This document shows positions 7,836 through 16,181 of a DNA stretch of 25,648 nucleotides, one piece after another; within the stretch, counting starts at the first letter, position 1, and each line of letters starts with the position of its first letter. The DNA is from a virus. The notes below the pieces were generated by a model. That model did no database searches. It was given only the letters and a program-made list of their open reading frames with translations, and was not told the origin of the DNA. The stretch is from IMG/VR virus record IMGVR_UViG_3300037493_005044, positions 1-25,648 of that record; one strand, written 5' to 3'. The position numbers and the translations under genes are program-made.

Positions 7836-8960
7836 ATGGCTTGCATTGCGTACCCATATGTTGCTGCCTCTCAGGACCTATGGCTGTATACGCCACGGGT
7901 CATCAATTGGACTGTGCCTTCAGCGGGTAGTGCGTCCATTGATTTCCCTTCGGCATGGAATCCAGGGTCTCCGCTTTATGGGTATCGCGGTTCTCTCCAG
8001 GGGATAACCATTCGTTGCCGTATTCAATCGGCTGATTCGTTGACATACTTGGGTGGGATGCTTTACGCCTACTACTCGACCTTTAATAATCCGGCGTTGC
8101 CTCAGAATAAATGGGCCTTCTACAACTCGTACCCGATGCCTGTTTACATGCTGGGTGCTAAGTTGGGATGGACCTGTGCGCACTGTGTCGCCTCGGGTGG
8201 TGTGGTGCAACGGGACCCCGCTTTGACGTGGGACAACGTGCATACCCCTGGGTCCTTGAACTACTACCTCCAGGTGTTTGAGTGGATGAACAAGAACAAC
8301 GTGATAGACAATGTTCGTTCACCGAGCCAGATGCTGAAGGGCTACAACAGAGATACCCCCACTGATCTGTATGCAGGTGACGATCTAATCATTGTGGAAT
8401 CTGTCACGCCTCTTACGGTTGAGCCCATACAGGTGGTGGATCTTAGGACTTTGAAGCCAGGGTCTACGGTGTGGGAACTTGACAGTGCCATGAAGATCAT
8501 TAGGCACAAGTTGGTGCTGGCGCCTGTTTATTCGCAAACTGGATTGACAAGCCAGGCTGTCCCTAATAGTCCGAGAGGGCATGTGGCGTTGCAAGCGGTT
8601 ACCCCGGATGGGTTAACCAATGTGCAGGTCAATCACTACCAGCATGACTCGGGCTCTGTTTTGTTTGCGGAGATCTCGCCACCCACGAGCGCCGCAGCAG
8701 GCGATGGAGTGCTGGGTCTTGTCCCGACACACATGTTTGGTGCCGGAGATTTCACTGGTGGAAACAAGCAGCTGTACTCGGAGTACACATCCTTTGGCCG
8801 GCTGGGTAGTGGTACTACTTTGCCCAAGATGATCAGCTATGCCGCGTCGAAGGGTGATTCCTTTGAGGCACAGCCTGCGAAGAGGCAGCACACGGACTTC
8901 GCGTTGCAAAGCACAATGGACACGATCCTGCAAAAATCGCTCGATATCCTTGGAATTTAA
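7836..8960 (+). CDS. Unknown structural protein, 374 residues
   Basis: I do not recognise this protein. The ATG directly abuts the preceding stop. It is aromatic and beta-rich, with a Tyr/Trp-rich first half (LGGMLYAYYSTFNN, WAFYNSYPMPVYMLG), one Cys-x-x-Cys pair (WTCAHC) and a Gly/Ser-rich C-terminal third. There is no signal peptide, membrane segment or obvious repeat. It lies between the adaptor and a fibre-like gene, so it is probably a virion component of the neck or tail. A minus-strand copy of the repeated word lies in its middle at 8355. Confidence 0.7.
   Translation: MACIAYPYVAASQDLWLYTPRVINWTVPSAGSASIDFPSAWNPGSPLYGYRGSLQGITIRCRIQSADSLTYLGGMLYAYYSTFNNPALPQNKWAFYNSYPMPVYMLGAKLGWTCAHCVASGGVVQRDPALTWDNVHTPGSLNYYLQVFEWMNKNNVIDNVRSPSQMLKGYNRDTPTDLYAGDDLIIVESVTPLTVEPIQVVDLRTLKPGSTVWELDSAMKIIRHKLVLAPVYSQTGLTSQAVPNSPRGHVALQAVTPDGLTNVQVNHYQHDSGSVLFAEISPPTSAAAGDGVLGLVPTHMFGAGDFTGGNKQLYSEYTSFGRLGSGTTLPKMISYAASKGDSFEAQPAKRQHTDFALQSTMDTILQKSLDILGI
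8355..8364 (-). repeat. CAGTGGGGGT word, exact copy 5 (minus)
   Basis: Exact reverse-complement copy inside the 374-residue gene, read as Thr-Pro-Thr-Asp on the coding strand. It has the longer form GATCAGTGGGGGT, shared with the copies at 15413 and 22027. Confidence 0.85.
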
Positions 8961-8963
8961 ATC

Positions 8964-10061
8964 ATGATTCTTACAGGCCCAGTCATCCCCCGCGCGTACA
9001 CGACCTTCAATGCAAGCTCGCCGACACCGACTCTTCTAAATCCCATCCCTTATGGAAGCGGTGAGATCATCACCTGCGTTAACACGGGTCGCATGTGGGT
9101 AGCCAAGGCAACGACTCCCGGCTACACCGGTGCGTGGGTCCCGCTGTCCCTCGAGTACGAAGTGATTGGTTTAAGCGGCACCACTACTTCAGGGGTGAAG
9201 AAGTACGTCTATGTCGCAGGCATTTTCAATCTTGCGGGTGTGGAGATTACGGGTTCCAAGACCGTCATCAACACCATCTCAAGCTTTTCACCTACTACTG
9301 GGCTTACTACGCAGGGTCTGACGGTCGGGGGTGGCACGGAAGCGGTGTACATAGCGACATCCAACACGATTGCCCCAAACCCGATTCACATTAACTCCTT
9401 GAAGGCTTCCATGTCCAATGCGGGATTTGGATCGGGGGTTCCAGCGGATGAGTATTGGCTGACTTGCCATGCTGGCAACGGCATTGAGCTCGCCGACGGC
9501 ACCTCGACCTACCGGGTCAACATGAAGGTGAACAAGACGGAGGCTCGTTGCTACCGTCCGTTCGTTGCAGAGGGTGGGATCACCGACACCACCAATACGT
9601 CTCGGTACCTGCTTGGTACTTCAGCCGCCGGCTTGGTTCAGGATCGAGGACTGACTTCCCAGCAGTCCTTCATCGGCGCCGATGTGACGCTCACAAACTT
9701 GGACACGACTTACGATGTGACAAGTCTGACTCTTGCGGCAGGAACTTGGAGCATCACGGGGCAGGCGAACTTCAAAACCAATACGGGTGTAGCAACAACT
9801 TACGCTCTTGTCTTAAGGAATAACACGGCAGGCACAGATTTGACAGCTGCTGTAGTCTTCAGTCCCGCAGCAGCCCTTAACAACGGGGTCTACGTTTCAT
9901 ACGTTGTTACGTTGAGTGTGTCGAGCGTAATTAAGTTGCAAGCACGGTCCAGTACTACTACAACTGCCAACGTTGTTAGTTATCAGGTTGCGGCGGGCGC
10001 AGGAGGTGCGATTGCTACTTACTCTAATGCGAGTGGGATTATGGCGGTGCGAATCGCATGA
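8964..10061 (+). CDS. Putative tail fibre or receptor-binding protein with C-terminal jelly-roll-like domain
   Basis: This 365-residue protein probably contacts the host surface. Residues 1-60 resemble a short attachment region. Residues 80-230 are Thr/Gly/Ser-rich beta sequence, including a fibre-like LLGTSAAGLVQD stretch. Residues about 236-365 contain LTLAAGTWSITG followed by alternating hydrophobic strands, the pattern seen in C1q/TNF-like jelly-roll domains at the ends of many phage fibres. The start is 3 bases after the previous stop with only a weak ribosome-binding site. The DNA for the C-terminal domain is visibly AT-richer than the rest of the gene, which suggests the receptor-binding module was exchanged. 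The fibre assignment is by pattern only. Confidence 0.55.
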   Translation: MILTGPVIPRAYTTFNASSPTPTLLNPIPYGSGEIITCVNTGRMWVAKATTPGYTGAWVPLSLEYEVIGLSGTTTSGVKKYVYVAGIFNLAGVEITGSKTVINTISSFSPTTGLTTQGLTVGGGTEAVYIATSNTIAPNPIHINSLKASMSNAGFGSGVPADEYWLTCHAGNGIELADGTSTYRVNMKVNKTEARCYRPFVAEGGITDTTNTSRYLLGTSAAGLVQDRGLTSQQSFIGADVTLTNLDTTYDVTSLTLAAGTWSITGQANFKTNTGVATTYALVLRNNTAGTDLTAAVVFSPAAALNNGVYVSYVVTLSVSSVIKLQARSSTTTTANVVSYQVAAGAGGAIATYSNASGIMAVRIA

Positions 10062-10828
10062 GTGGAGATCAGGAACAACTTGATGAGGCCAATAGGGAGT
10101 TCGAACTCCTGAGGTCCCGCTATTCGGATCCTTTCGCGAGGCGGATCCAGAAGAGCTTTCAGGTTACGACTGTCACGCCGGGTTTGCCTTTCGTGGGCCC
10201 GACCGCTTACAGCGCACCCGGCTCCGTACCGAACCAGACCGGACCCACTTCGGCTTCCAACATGTTCAACATGGGGAACAGTGGGGGTAACTCTATCTTC
10301 TTGGCGGTGATGAACAACCTTCCGCCGTCGGGGGTCTCGAATCCGGGTTCGACGCCGCCGGTGGGTCCCGAAGAGAAGTTGCGGTACTCGTGCTTGTCAG
10401 GCTTGTGCATCCAGAACCCCAACGGGGCGTACTTGGGGATCGAGGCTTGTCAGGAGGCCCAGTGTGTGGCTGATGCTACGGATGGCGGGTATGGCAACGG
10501 TTGCGACTGTGGGTACGGGCCCGCGCACACGGTGTTCAAGGCCACCATCCTCAGCTACACGACGACAGGGGTTGTTGCTGGTCGGAACTACTGGAACTAC
10601 ACTTGGTCGGAGGTTACGACCGGGGTACCTAGGACATCGACGGACTACGGGACAGCGATCAACACGTATGAGATCTCTGTGAACAATAACGGGGGTAACA
10701 CGGTACCTGTTACGGCAAGTCTTACTCGGCTACGAATTCTGGACGACACTATATTGCCGATGTACATTGACCTTGATGGTGTGCCTTGGTTCTTTGCTGA
10801 AAACCCTTTATCGGTGGTATGTGCATGA
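10058..10828 (+). CDS. Unknown structural protein with a short cysteine module
   Basis: This 256-residue protein overlaps the fibre gene by ATGA, implying coupled translation. Residues 1-35 are helical and charged, and 40-105 form a Pro/Gly/Ser linker containing a copy of the repeated word (SGG at 75-77). Residues 110-136 carry Tyr-x-Cys-x4-Cys followed by Asn-Gly and a Cys-x4-Cys pair (RYSCLSGLCIQN, EACQEAQC). I recognise this as a small cysteine module found in fibre-like proteins of environmental phages and bacteria. A Gly-Cys-Asp-Cys tag follows near 149, then a beta-rich C-terminal part. It is the first of three consecutive cysteine-rich products. A role as tail accessory or adhesin component is inference. 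Confidence 0.65.
   Translation: MSGDQEQLDEANREFELLRSRYSDPFARRIQKSFQVTTVTPGLPFVGPTAYSAPGSVPNQTGPTSASNMFNMGNSGGNSIFLAVMNNLPPSGVSNPGSTPPVGPEEKLRYSCLSGLCIQNPNGAYLGIEACQEAQCVADATDGGYGNGCDCGYGPAHTVFKATILSYTTTGVVAGRNYWNYTWSEVTTGVPRTSTDYGTAINTYEISVNNNGGNTVPVTASLTRLRILDDTILPMYIDLDGVPWFFAENPLSVVCA
10279..10288 (+). repeat. CAGTGGGGGT word, exact copy 6 (plus)
   Basis: Exact copy in the Pro/Gly/Ser linker of the 256-residue protein, read as Asn-Ser-Gly-Gly. Confidence 0.85.
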
Positions 10829-12075
10829 GTAACGGAGTCATTGCAGCTGCATGTTGTTGTGGAGGAACCTGCCCAACATCCTGTTGCGATTGGTGGGCTT
10901 GCAGTCCGACGACCCCTAAGACCATGAAGTTGACGGGGTCTCGGGTTGAGACGAAGTACATCACGGATGAAGCGGGTGCGTTTGTGCACACTCTGGTGGT
11001 CGATGAGACGCACTGGAACTTGTCGGGGGTCGTGACGCGCTCTGGAAGCACTTGCACTCAGGTGCCGCCGCTGTACACAAACATTTACAGGTACAGCGCC
11101 ACGAGCTTGACCCTCTCTTACATTCGAACCCAAAGGTCCTACAGCACCGGCATCCGTCATCAATGCACTACATATTGGCCCCCTATATTCCCTGACTGCT
11201 GTCGCCAAGCACCTCATGGAGCTTGTGTAAATCCGTCGGGTCTTACAACGATCCCTCCAGCGCCATTCGAACCGCCTGCCTGTGTAGGCCCACCGTGTGA
11301 TGATGAGGGTGACTGGCTCAGGCTCAACGTTAACTCTTGCACTTGTTGGAATTGCGAAGATTGCGCTGATGGTTATGGGGAAGGTTGTACAGGATGGGGG
11401 GCTAAGACGCTTGCAAATATGGAGTGGCGCCTTCAGGGGGTGGTGACCACCACGTATCTCGGGAGCGTGGGTGCAGGGACGTGCATAGGGGATCCAGGTT
11501 GTAATGGGCCTGCGTACCCTGGGGCGCCAAGTCTTCGTTACAACGGGCTGGCACGGAACACGGATGTCATCACGATAGCTTGTGACATGGGGTGCTCCGG
11601 GACCTGTGTCAAACCGTTGCTTATATTTACCCCAGCTCAAGTCACAGCGGTTGTCAATACGGATTTCTCGGTGGACCCTTGTTGCCCATACCCTTGCGAG
11701 CCGTTTTCTCCATCTTGCACGTCCACGTACTCAACCGCTTTGTGCATGGATACATTTGCGATCCTCGGTACGGGCAACTGTCTTGACAACAACAGCTTCA
11801 AGACACCCACTACGGCACAGGCTTGGGTTCCCAAAGATGAGATCGGGGGTGCAGGCTGCTTCTCTTGCGCTCCGTTGGATGCCACTTACAAGGATCCTTC
11901 GTTCTGTGTGGACAACACCGACGAAGCAGGCGGGAACTGGTGTTCGCACGTCACGCAGGGGGGCTGGAATGACGATAACACAATTTATTTCCCTGGGTTC
12001 TTCGAACTTCAGCTTTGGCCGAATTGGTGTGAGAAACATATAACCGTTTGCTCTTGGGGATGGACGCTGTCATGA
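10825..12075 (+). CDS. Extremely cysteine-rich unknown structural protein
   Basis: By hand count this 416-residue protein has 36 cysteines (about 9 %), many as CC, CCC or Cys-x2-Cys clusters such as ACCCGGTCPTSCC at the N-terminus, CTCWNCEDC in the middle and DPCCPYPC later. I do not recognise the family. There is no signal peptide or membrane helix. The start at 10825 gives an ATGA overlap with the previous gene, matching the style of its neighbours; ATG 10819 would add two residues. The number of cysteines suggests either disulphide-stabilised surface repeats or metal binding. Virion disulphides would have to form after lysis, since the bacterial cytoplasm is reducing. Position among tail genes suggests a virion accessory or adhesion protein. 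Confidence 0.65.
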   Translation: MSNGVIAAACCCGGTCPTSCCDWWACSPTTPKTMKLTGSRVETKYITDEAGAFVHTLVVDETHWNLSGVVTRSGSTCTQVPPLYTNIYRYSATSLTLSYIRTQRSYSTGIRHQCTTYWPPIFPDCCRQAPHGACVNPSGLTTIPPAPFEPPACVGPPCDDEGDWLRLNVNSCTCWNCEDCADGYGEGCTGWGAKTLANMEWRLQGVVTTTYLGSVGAGTCIGDPGCNGPAYPGAPSLRYNGLARNTDVITIACDMGCSGTCVKPLLIFTPAQVTAVVNTDFSVDPCCPYPCEPFSPSCTSTYSTALCMDTFAILGTGNCLDNNSFKTPTTAQAWVPKDEIGGAGCFSCAPLDATYKDPSFCVDNTDEAGGNWCSHVTQGGWNDDNTIYFPGFFELQLWPNWCEKHITVCSWGWTLS

Positions 12076-12473
12076 CTTGCTATTGGGACTTGGAAGGAAC
12101 GTGTAGGCATCCGCTCATCTCGGGGATTGCAACAAGCCCGGAGGTTTGTGGGGCCTGTAAGCACTTCATGAAACAGCCCGTGATGGGGGATGGGCCGCCA
12201 CCGCCGAGGCCGAATCTGGCGGAGCGGGCTGTAAGTTGGGTCAAGGCGGAGGCCAGCATGGTCTTGCAGGGGCCCCTTTCCGATGCTTCATATGAGGCCC
12301 GCATTGCGATTTGCAACGGTTGCGATGCCCTTGAGAAAGCGGTAGAGCCGGACAAGGTGGGGTTCTGCAAGGCCTGCGGTTGTGGACATAATGTGAGGGC
12401 TGAGCTGACGATCAAGGGCAGGATGCCAGCCGCTAAGTGCCCCCGGAACTTATGGCCTAAGGAGGCCAACTAG
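12072..12473 (+). CDS. Small zinc-ribbon-like protein
   Basis: This 133-residue protein starts at ATG 12072, overlapping the previous stop as ATGA; an upstream TTG at 12048 and ATG at 12060 are less likely. It has 10 cysteines. The N-terminal part has CYWDLEGTC followed by VCGAC. The C-terminal half has ICNGC, then FCKACGCGHN and AKCPRNLWP. That C-terminal spacing, Cys-x2-Cys ... Cys-x2-Cys-x-Cys ... Cys-Pro-x-x-x-Trp, is a pattern I recognise from small uncharacterised phage proteins and fits a metal-binding ribbon. The middle is helical. It ends 9 bases before the large nozzle-like gene and may act in tail assembly; function unknown. Confidence 0.7.
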   Translation: MTCYWDLEGTCRHPLISGIATSPEVCGACKHFMKQPVMGDGPPPPRPNLAERAVSWVKAEASMVLQGPLSDASYEARIAICNGCDALEKAVEPDKVGFCKACGCGHNVRAELTIKGRMPAAKCPRNLWPKEAN

Positions 12474-12482
12474 AGGTGAACC

Positions 12483-15400
12483 ATGGCTGATATGAAGAAC
12501 GACTGGTCGTATCCCGTGATGGAGACAACTCTGGATAAGCGACTTGAGCGGCCAGGGGTTCAGCGTGGGATGGCCAGTGAGATGACGGGTGTTGATGGAC
12601 GCAGCGAGAGCGGCTTGAAGCCGTTCCCTGGGTTCAGGTTGGCACACCGGTTGATCGAGCTACAGAATCAGCCGCGTCACAGCATTTATTCACAGGTCAT
12701 CGACTTGAAGGCGATTGACTTCCGAATTGGAAGCGAGCACTACGGCTATGGCTTTGTCTATCGGGCACTGAGAGACCCATCTGAGAGTCAGGTCGCCGAT
12801 GTGTACATCGACTACTGGAACTCCGTAACCCAGACTTGGACCTATTGCCATCAGATCACTCTTGCGACGGATATCGAGAAGCAATTCGATGTGGCCGTGG
12901 CCGGCAGGTTCATCTACTGCTTCATTGCAGGACGAAGCCCCGCGCTCTTCTACATTGATGCCACGCGCACAAAGGAGTATGTGGCAGAAGCCGACTCCTA
13001 CTTGGACTCGGTGAACCCGACCGTAAACTACGGGACGGCGCTGACTCTCCGTATGCAGAACACCGTTGAGTATGCGCTGATGCGTTTCAACACTTCGGCC
13101 GAGGTCGGAGGCATCGTGGAGTCCGCCTCACTGGACATCACGGTGTCGGGCAACACTCTGACTGCCTCGAACACGGTGACGGTCAAGTCCGTGTCTGACC
13201 CGACGACTACAGGTCAGCTGTGGGAGGAGGCTTCCACAACTTGGAACCTTCGCAAGACAGCCGTGAACTGGGGAACAGCTGGTGGTACCGTTGGAACGGT
13301 CTCGGCAATCAATACTGTGGGTGTTGGCTTTCTTGGGCGCTTGAGTTTCAACGTGCAAAACTTGGTGAGCCAGAGTTTGCTTACGCCCATTCAGACGTTC
13401 ACCAACAAGGTGGACCTTCGGCTTTCGGTGGCCGGCACAGGAGTGTTGAGTCTGGCAGCGCGCAATCAGGTCAATGCTTTGATTGTCCCCAAGTTGACTG
13501 TGACTTACACGAACAAGGTGTTCATCAATACGGTCACGATTGATGGAAATGGCGTTTTTCCGGGGCCGGGCAAGCAACCGAAGCTGAAGAGTCCGGAGCG
13601 CGGTACGTCGCTGGGATCCTTTACGACGTTACCCCCACTGAACTCGGCGGCAGGCCAGGTCGTGTTGGTTGAGCAAGAGCCTTACGCCAACACGGCAAAC
13701 TTCCCTGACACGGTCTCGGGTCTATGCAGTGGGGGTTCTTACAGCGATACGTTTCCTGCGCCACCGGCAGTGGTTATCCCAGGATCGCCGGAGGCTTATA
13801 CGCCTACGGGCGGTGTGTGTTCTGCGGCTCCCGATGGCATTACGTCGAACGGGCTGTTGATCCAGTTGGTGTCACCGGCGAACAAGCAGACGAATGTGTC
13901 GGCGACACCTCGGTTGGATTGGAGTGCGTACTACGAGGATGGCCGGGCACTGAGCGTCAGCATGATCTATGACGTGTTCTTGGTGCAGGATGGTCTTGAT
14001 CAGGTGGGTGATCGAGTGGTGGCTGCGAGTCTTCCGTATGGGACGACACACTTTGACCCTGCTTCGTTGTGGCCTACGGGCAAGCTTCCTTATGGGAAGA
14101 AGTTCCTGTGGAAGGTTTTGGCGAAGCGCCACGACTGCACCGACTTCTTTGTCATGAGCATGACGGGCACCTTTACGACGGAGAACCGTTATCAGGCTCG
14201 CAAGTTTGTGCCGGGTGATTACTCGTTCGGGTACACGATGGTGGACTCTAAGACGGGACGCAAGAGTGCGTTCAGTGAGGTGGCCCAGGTTCGTGGTGAG
14301 GACTTTGTGATTTCTCGGCAGCAGAACGGTGTGACAGTGAGCTCGAAGAGGGATCAGTACATCGGGATCGAGGTGCTTTATGACTCGCTCAAGTATGACC
14401 TGATGTATGTGTACCGGAGCGTCAAGATCCAGGATGCTGGTGGCACCATGATTGCCGGGCTCCCGTTCTTGGATGCCATCGTTCGGCTTACGGATTATCA
14501 GACTTGCTTAAATGGAACGGGTCGCACGTTTCCCCCAAATCAGCAGTTGCGTCACGCCATGTACTTCTATGAGCTGGAAGACAAGCAGCTTGTCTATCAG
14601 AGCCCGTATGTGGATCGCAGCGTGTTCGACGAGACCATGCCTTATGGCGGCACGGCTCACTTCTTCCAGAACACGATGATGACCTCGCGTGTGGAGCTAC
14701 CTAGTGTTTCGACGACGGATGAGGCGCGCGTCGATGACGCCAACCGTGGGCTGGGCGAGATGCGTTGGTCCAGCCTGATGGATTCGAGTCCGGAGTTGTT
14801 TCCACCGTTCAATCGGTACAACCCAACCGTGCCCAGCAATGAGGTTATTTGCTTCGCGAAGGCGGGTGGCAATCTGGTTGGCCTGTCGCGAGACAAGGTT
14901 TATCATTTGCGCAAGAGTGGCCCGTACATCAAGGTTACGGAGATGCACGAGGGCTACGGGATTGTGAACTCTAAGGCTGTGGACAGTGTTGGTAGTGCTG
15001 CATTCTTTGTCACCAGTCACGGTCTCAAGAGTGTGGACATGCAGGGCCAGCTGGATGAGATCCGGATCCTGAACAACGTGTTCGTTCGGGAGTGGGACAA
15101 CGATCTTACGAGCATTCAGGTGGCGCATGACCCGTTCATGAATGCGTTGTTCATTCACAACCCGGTGATGGAGGAGACCTACATCATGTGGTTCTCGACG
15201 GGCAAGACCACCAAGTTGGAGGACTCAAACTTTGACTTGATTAGTCACGGGTCGTGGCCTGTGAACTGGACGGGCGCTCAGTTCGGGAATGATCTGTGCC
15301 GTCGCACCTTCTTCTTGCAGAACTTCCAGGAGACGCGCGCGAGCGGCACGGGCTCGGACACGTTCTTGGGGCCAGCGATCTTCCTTGTGGATCAGGACGA

Positions 15401-16181
15401 CAGCAAGGTGATCAGTGGGGGTACCGCCAGTTGGAACGGTGCACGGCGTATCACCATGATGGACTTTGCCGGCGACAGTCGGTTCGTGGCTTCGGCTGCG
15501 TGGGCCAGTGGGGCGATCCCTGTGACTTCGGCTACGGGTACTGTGGTGGCGGCTGGTGCGTGGCGGTACGCCTATGTGTATCTGGTCAATTCGGTTACGA
15601 ACAAGCAGTACGTGGGCCGCAAGGCAAAGGTGATGTACAACACGAGCACGAGCGTGTTTGTGGACAGTGCTGTTTACCCGTGGGTCACGAACGTGGTGGC
15701 GGGTGACTTGTTTGTGGTGAGCCCGGTGGCGTTCGAGTGGGTTGGTCATCCGTTGGGGATGAGCAACGAGCAGGGCATGCTGTTCTCGAATGCGGATCTG
15801 TTCAGGATGAAGGTGGTCAGCAGTGTGGGTTCGGCGTTCACGGACGTCTCTGGACCCCCAATGACCGATACGGTGACGGCTTCGAACCCGTTGAACCGGT
15901 TCTCGGGTGTGCTGTACTCGGGTACGGCTGAGGACCCAATGGCGGTGGCTTTGACAAAGGATACGAATGGGGACCTATATGCTTCTGTGGAGGATGATGA
16001 AGGCTTGGTGTACGCTGCCTTTGGATCTGATGCTTCAGACGGGCGGTACGGAGCAAAAGGGACGTCGTTGAGTCCCGGCATCCGTATCCTGTGCGCCGAT
16101 CTTGATTACCGATTGCTAGGCTGTATTGTCCGTGGCAGCATCACGTCGGTCGAACGAACTACGAACATTCGAGGTAGCTGA
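12483..16181 (+). CDS. Large modular tail protein: DNRLRE-like and FnIII-like modules on a nozzle/propeller-like body
   Basis: This is a 1232-residue candidate tail nozzle or hub component. A strong ribosome-binding site (AGAGGTG) sits 5 bases before the start. Residues 1-160 begin a beta-structured body. Residues about 163-343 match the DNRLRE pattern (VAEADSYLDSVNPTVNYGTA, ALMRFN, TTWNL), known from bacterial surface proteins and probably carbohydrate or protein binding. A linker (345-455) carries an inverted pair of the repeated word. Residues about 455-568 resemble a fibronectin-III domain (SPANKQTNVSATPRLDWSA ... YGKKFLWKVLAK). From 570 come repeated beta blades (GNLVGLSRDKVYHLRK, NSKAVDSVGSAAFFVTSHG), as in propeller-like nozzle proteins of short-tailed phages. 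A third copy of the word codes for SGG at 978-980. Identity as nozzle is inferred from size, blade pattern and position before internal-protein genes. Confidence 0.6.
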   Translation: MADMKNDWSYPVMETTLDKRLERPGVQRGMASEMTGVDGRSESGLKPFPGFRLAHRLIELQNQPRHSIYSQVIDLKAIDFRIGSEHYGYGFVYRALRDPSESQVADVYIDYWNSVTQTWTYCHQITLATDIEKQFDVAVAGRFIYCFIAGRSPALFYIDATRTKEYVAEADSYLDSVNPTVNYGTALTLRMQNTVEYALMRFNTSAEVGGIVESASLDITVSGNTLTASNTVTVKSVSDPTTTGQLWEEASTTWNLRKTAVNWGTAGGTVGTVSAINTVGVGFLGRLSFNVQNLVSQSLLTPIQTFTNKVDLRLSVAGTGVLSLAARNQVNALIVPKLTVTYTNKVFINTVTIDGNGVFPGPGKQPKLKSPERGTSLGSFTTLPPLNSAAGQVVLVEQEPYANTANFPDTVSGLCSGGSYSDTFPAPPAVVIPGSPEAYTPTGGVCSAAPDGITSNGLLIQLVSPANKQTNVSATPRLDWSAYYEDGRALSVSMIYDVFLVQDGLDQVGDRVVAASLPYGTTHFDPASLWPTGKLPYGKKFLWKVLAKRHDCTDFFVMSMTGTFTTENRYQARKFVPGDYSFGYTMVDSKTGRKSAFSEVAQVRGEDFVISRQQNGVTVSSKRDQYIGIEVLYDSLKYDLMYVYRSVKIQDAGGTMIAGLPFLDAIVRLTDYQTCLNGTGRTFPPNQQLRHAMYFYELEDKQLVYQSPYVDRSVFDETMPYGGTAHFFQNTMMTSRVELPSVSTTDEARVDDANRGLGEMRWSSLMDSSPELFPPFNRYNPTVPSNEVICFAKAGGNLVGLSRDKVYHLRKSGPYIKVTEMHEGYGIVNSKAVDSVGSAAFFVTSHGLKSVDMQGQLDEIRILNNVFVREWDNDLTSIQVAHDPFMNALFIHNPVMEETYIMWFSTGKTTKLEDSNFDLISHGSWPVNWTGAQFGNDLCRRTFFLQNFQETRASGTGSDTFLGPAIFLVDQDDSKVISGGTASWNGARRITMMDFAGDSRFVASAAWASGAIPVTSATGTVVAAGAWRYAYVYLVNSVTNKQYVGRKAKVMYNTSTSVFVDSAVYPWVTNVVAGDLFVVSPVAFEWVGHPLGMSNEQGMLFSNADLFRMKVVSSVGSAFTDVSGPPMTDTVTASNPLNRFSGVLYSGTAEDPMAVALTKDTNGDLYASVEDDEGLVYAAFGSDASDGRYGAKGTSLSPGIRILCADLDYRLLGCIVRGSITSVERTTNIRGS
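13631..13640 (-). repeat. CAGTGGGGGT word, exact copy 7 (minus)
   Basis: Exact reverse-complement copy, read as part of Leu-Pro-Pro-Leu (residues 383-386), in the linker after the DNRLRE-like module. It forms an inverted pair with the copy at 13727, 86 bases apart. Confidence 0.85.
13727..13736 (+). repeat. CAGTGGGGGT word, exact copy 8 (plus)
   Basis: Exact copy read as Cys-Ser-Gly-Gly (415-418), just before the fibronectin-III-like module; inverted partner of the copy at 13631. Confidence 0.85.
15413..15422 (+). repeat. CAGTGGGGGT word, exact copy 9 (plus)
   Basis: Exact copy late in the large tail gene, read as Ile-Ser-Gly-Gly, in the longer form GATCAGTGGGGGT. The segment 15506-15515 matches the first eight bases only. 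Confidence 0.85.
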
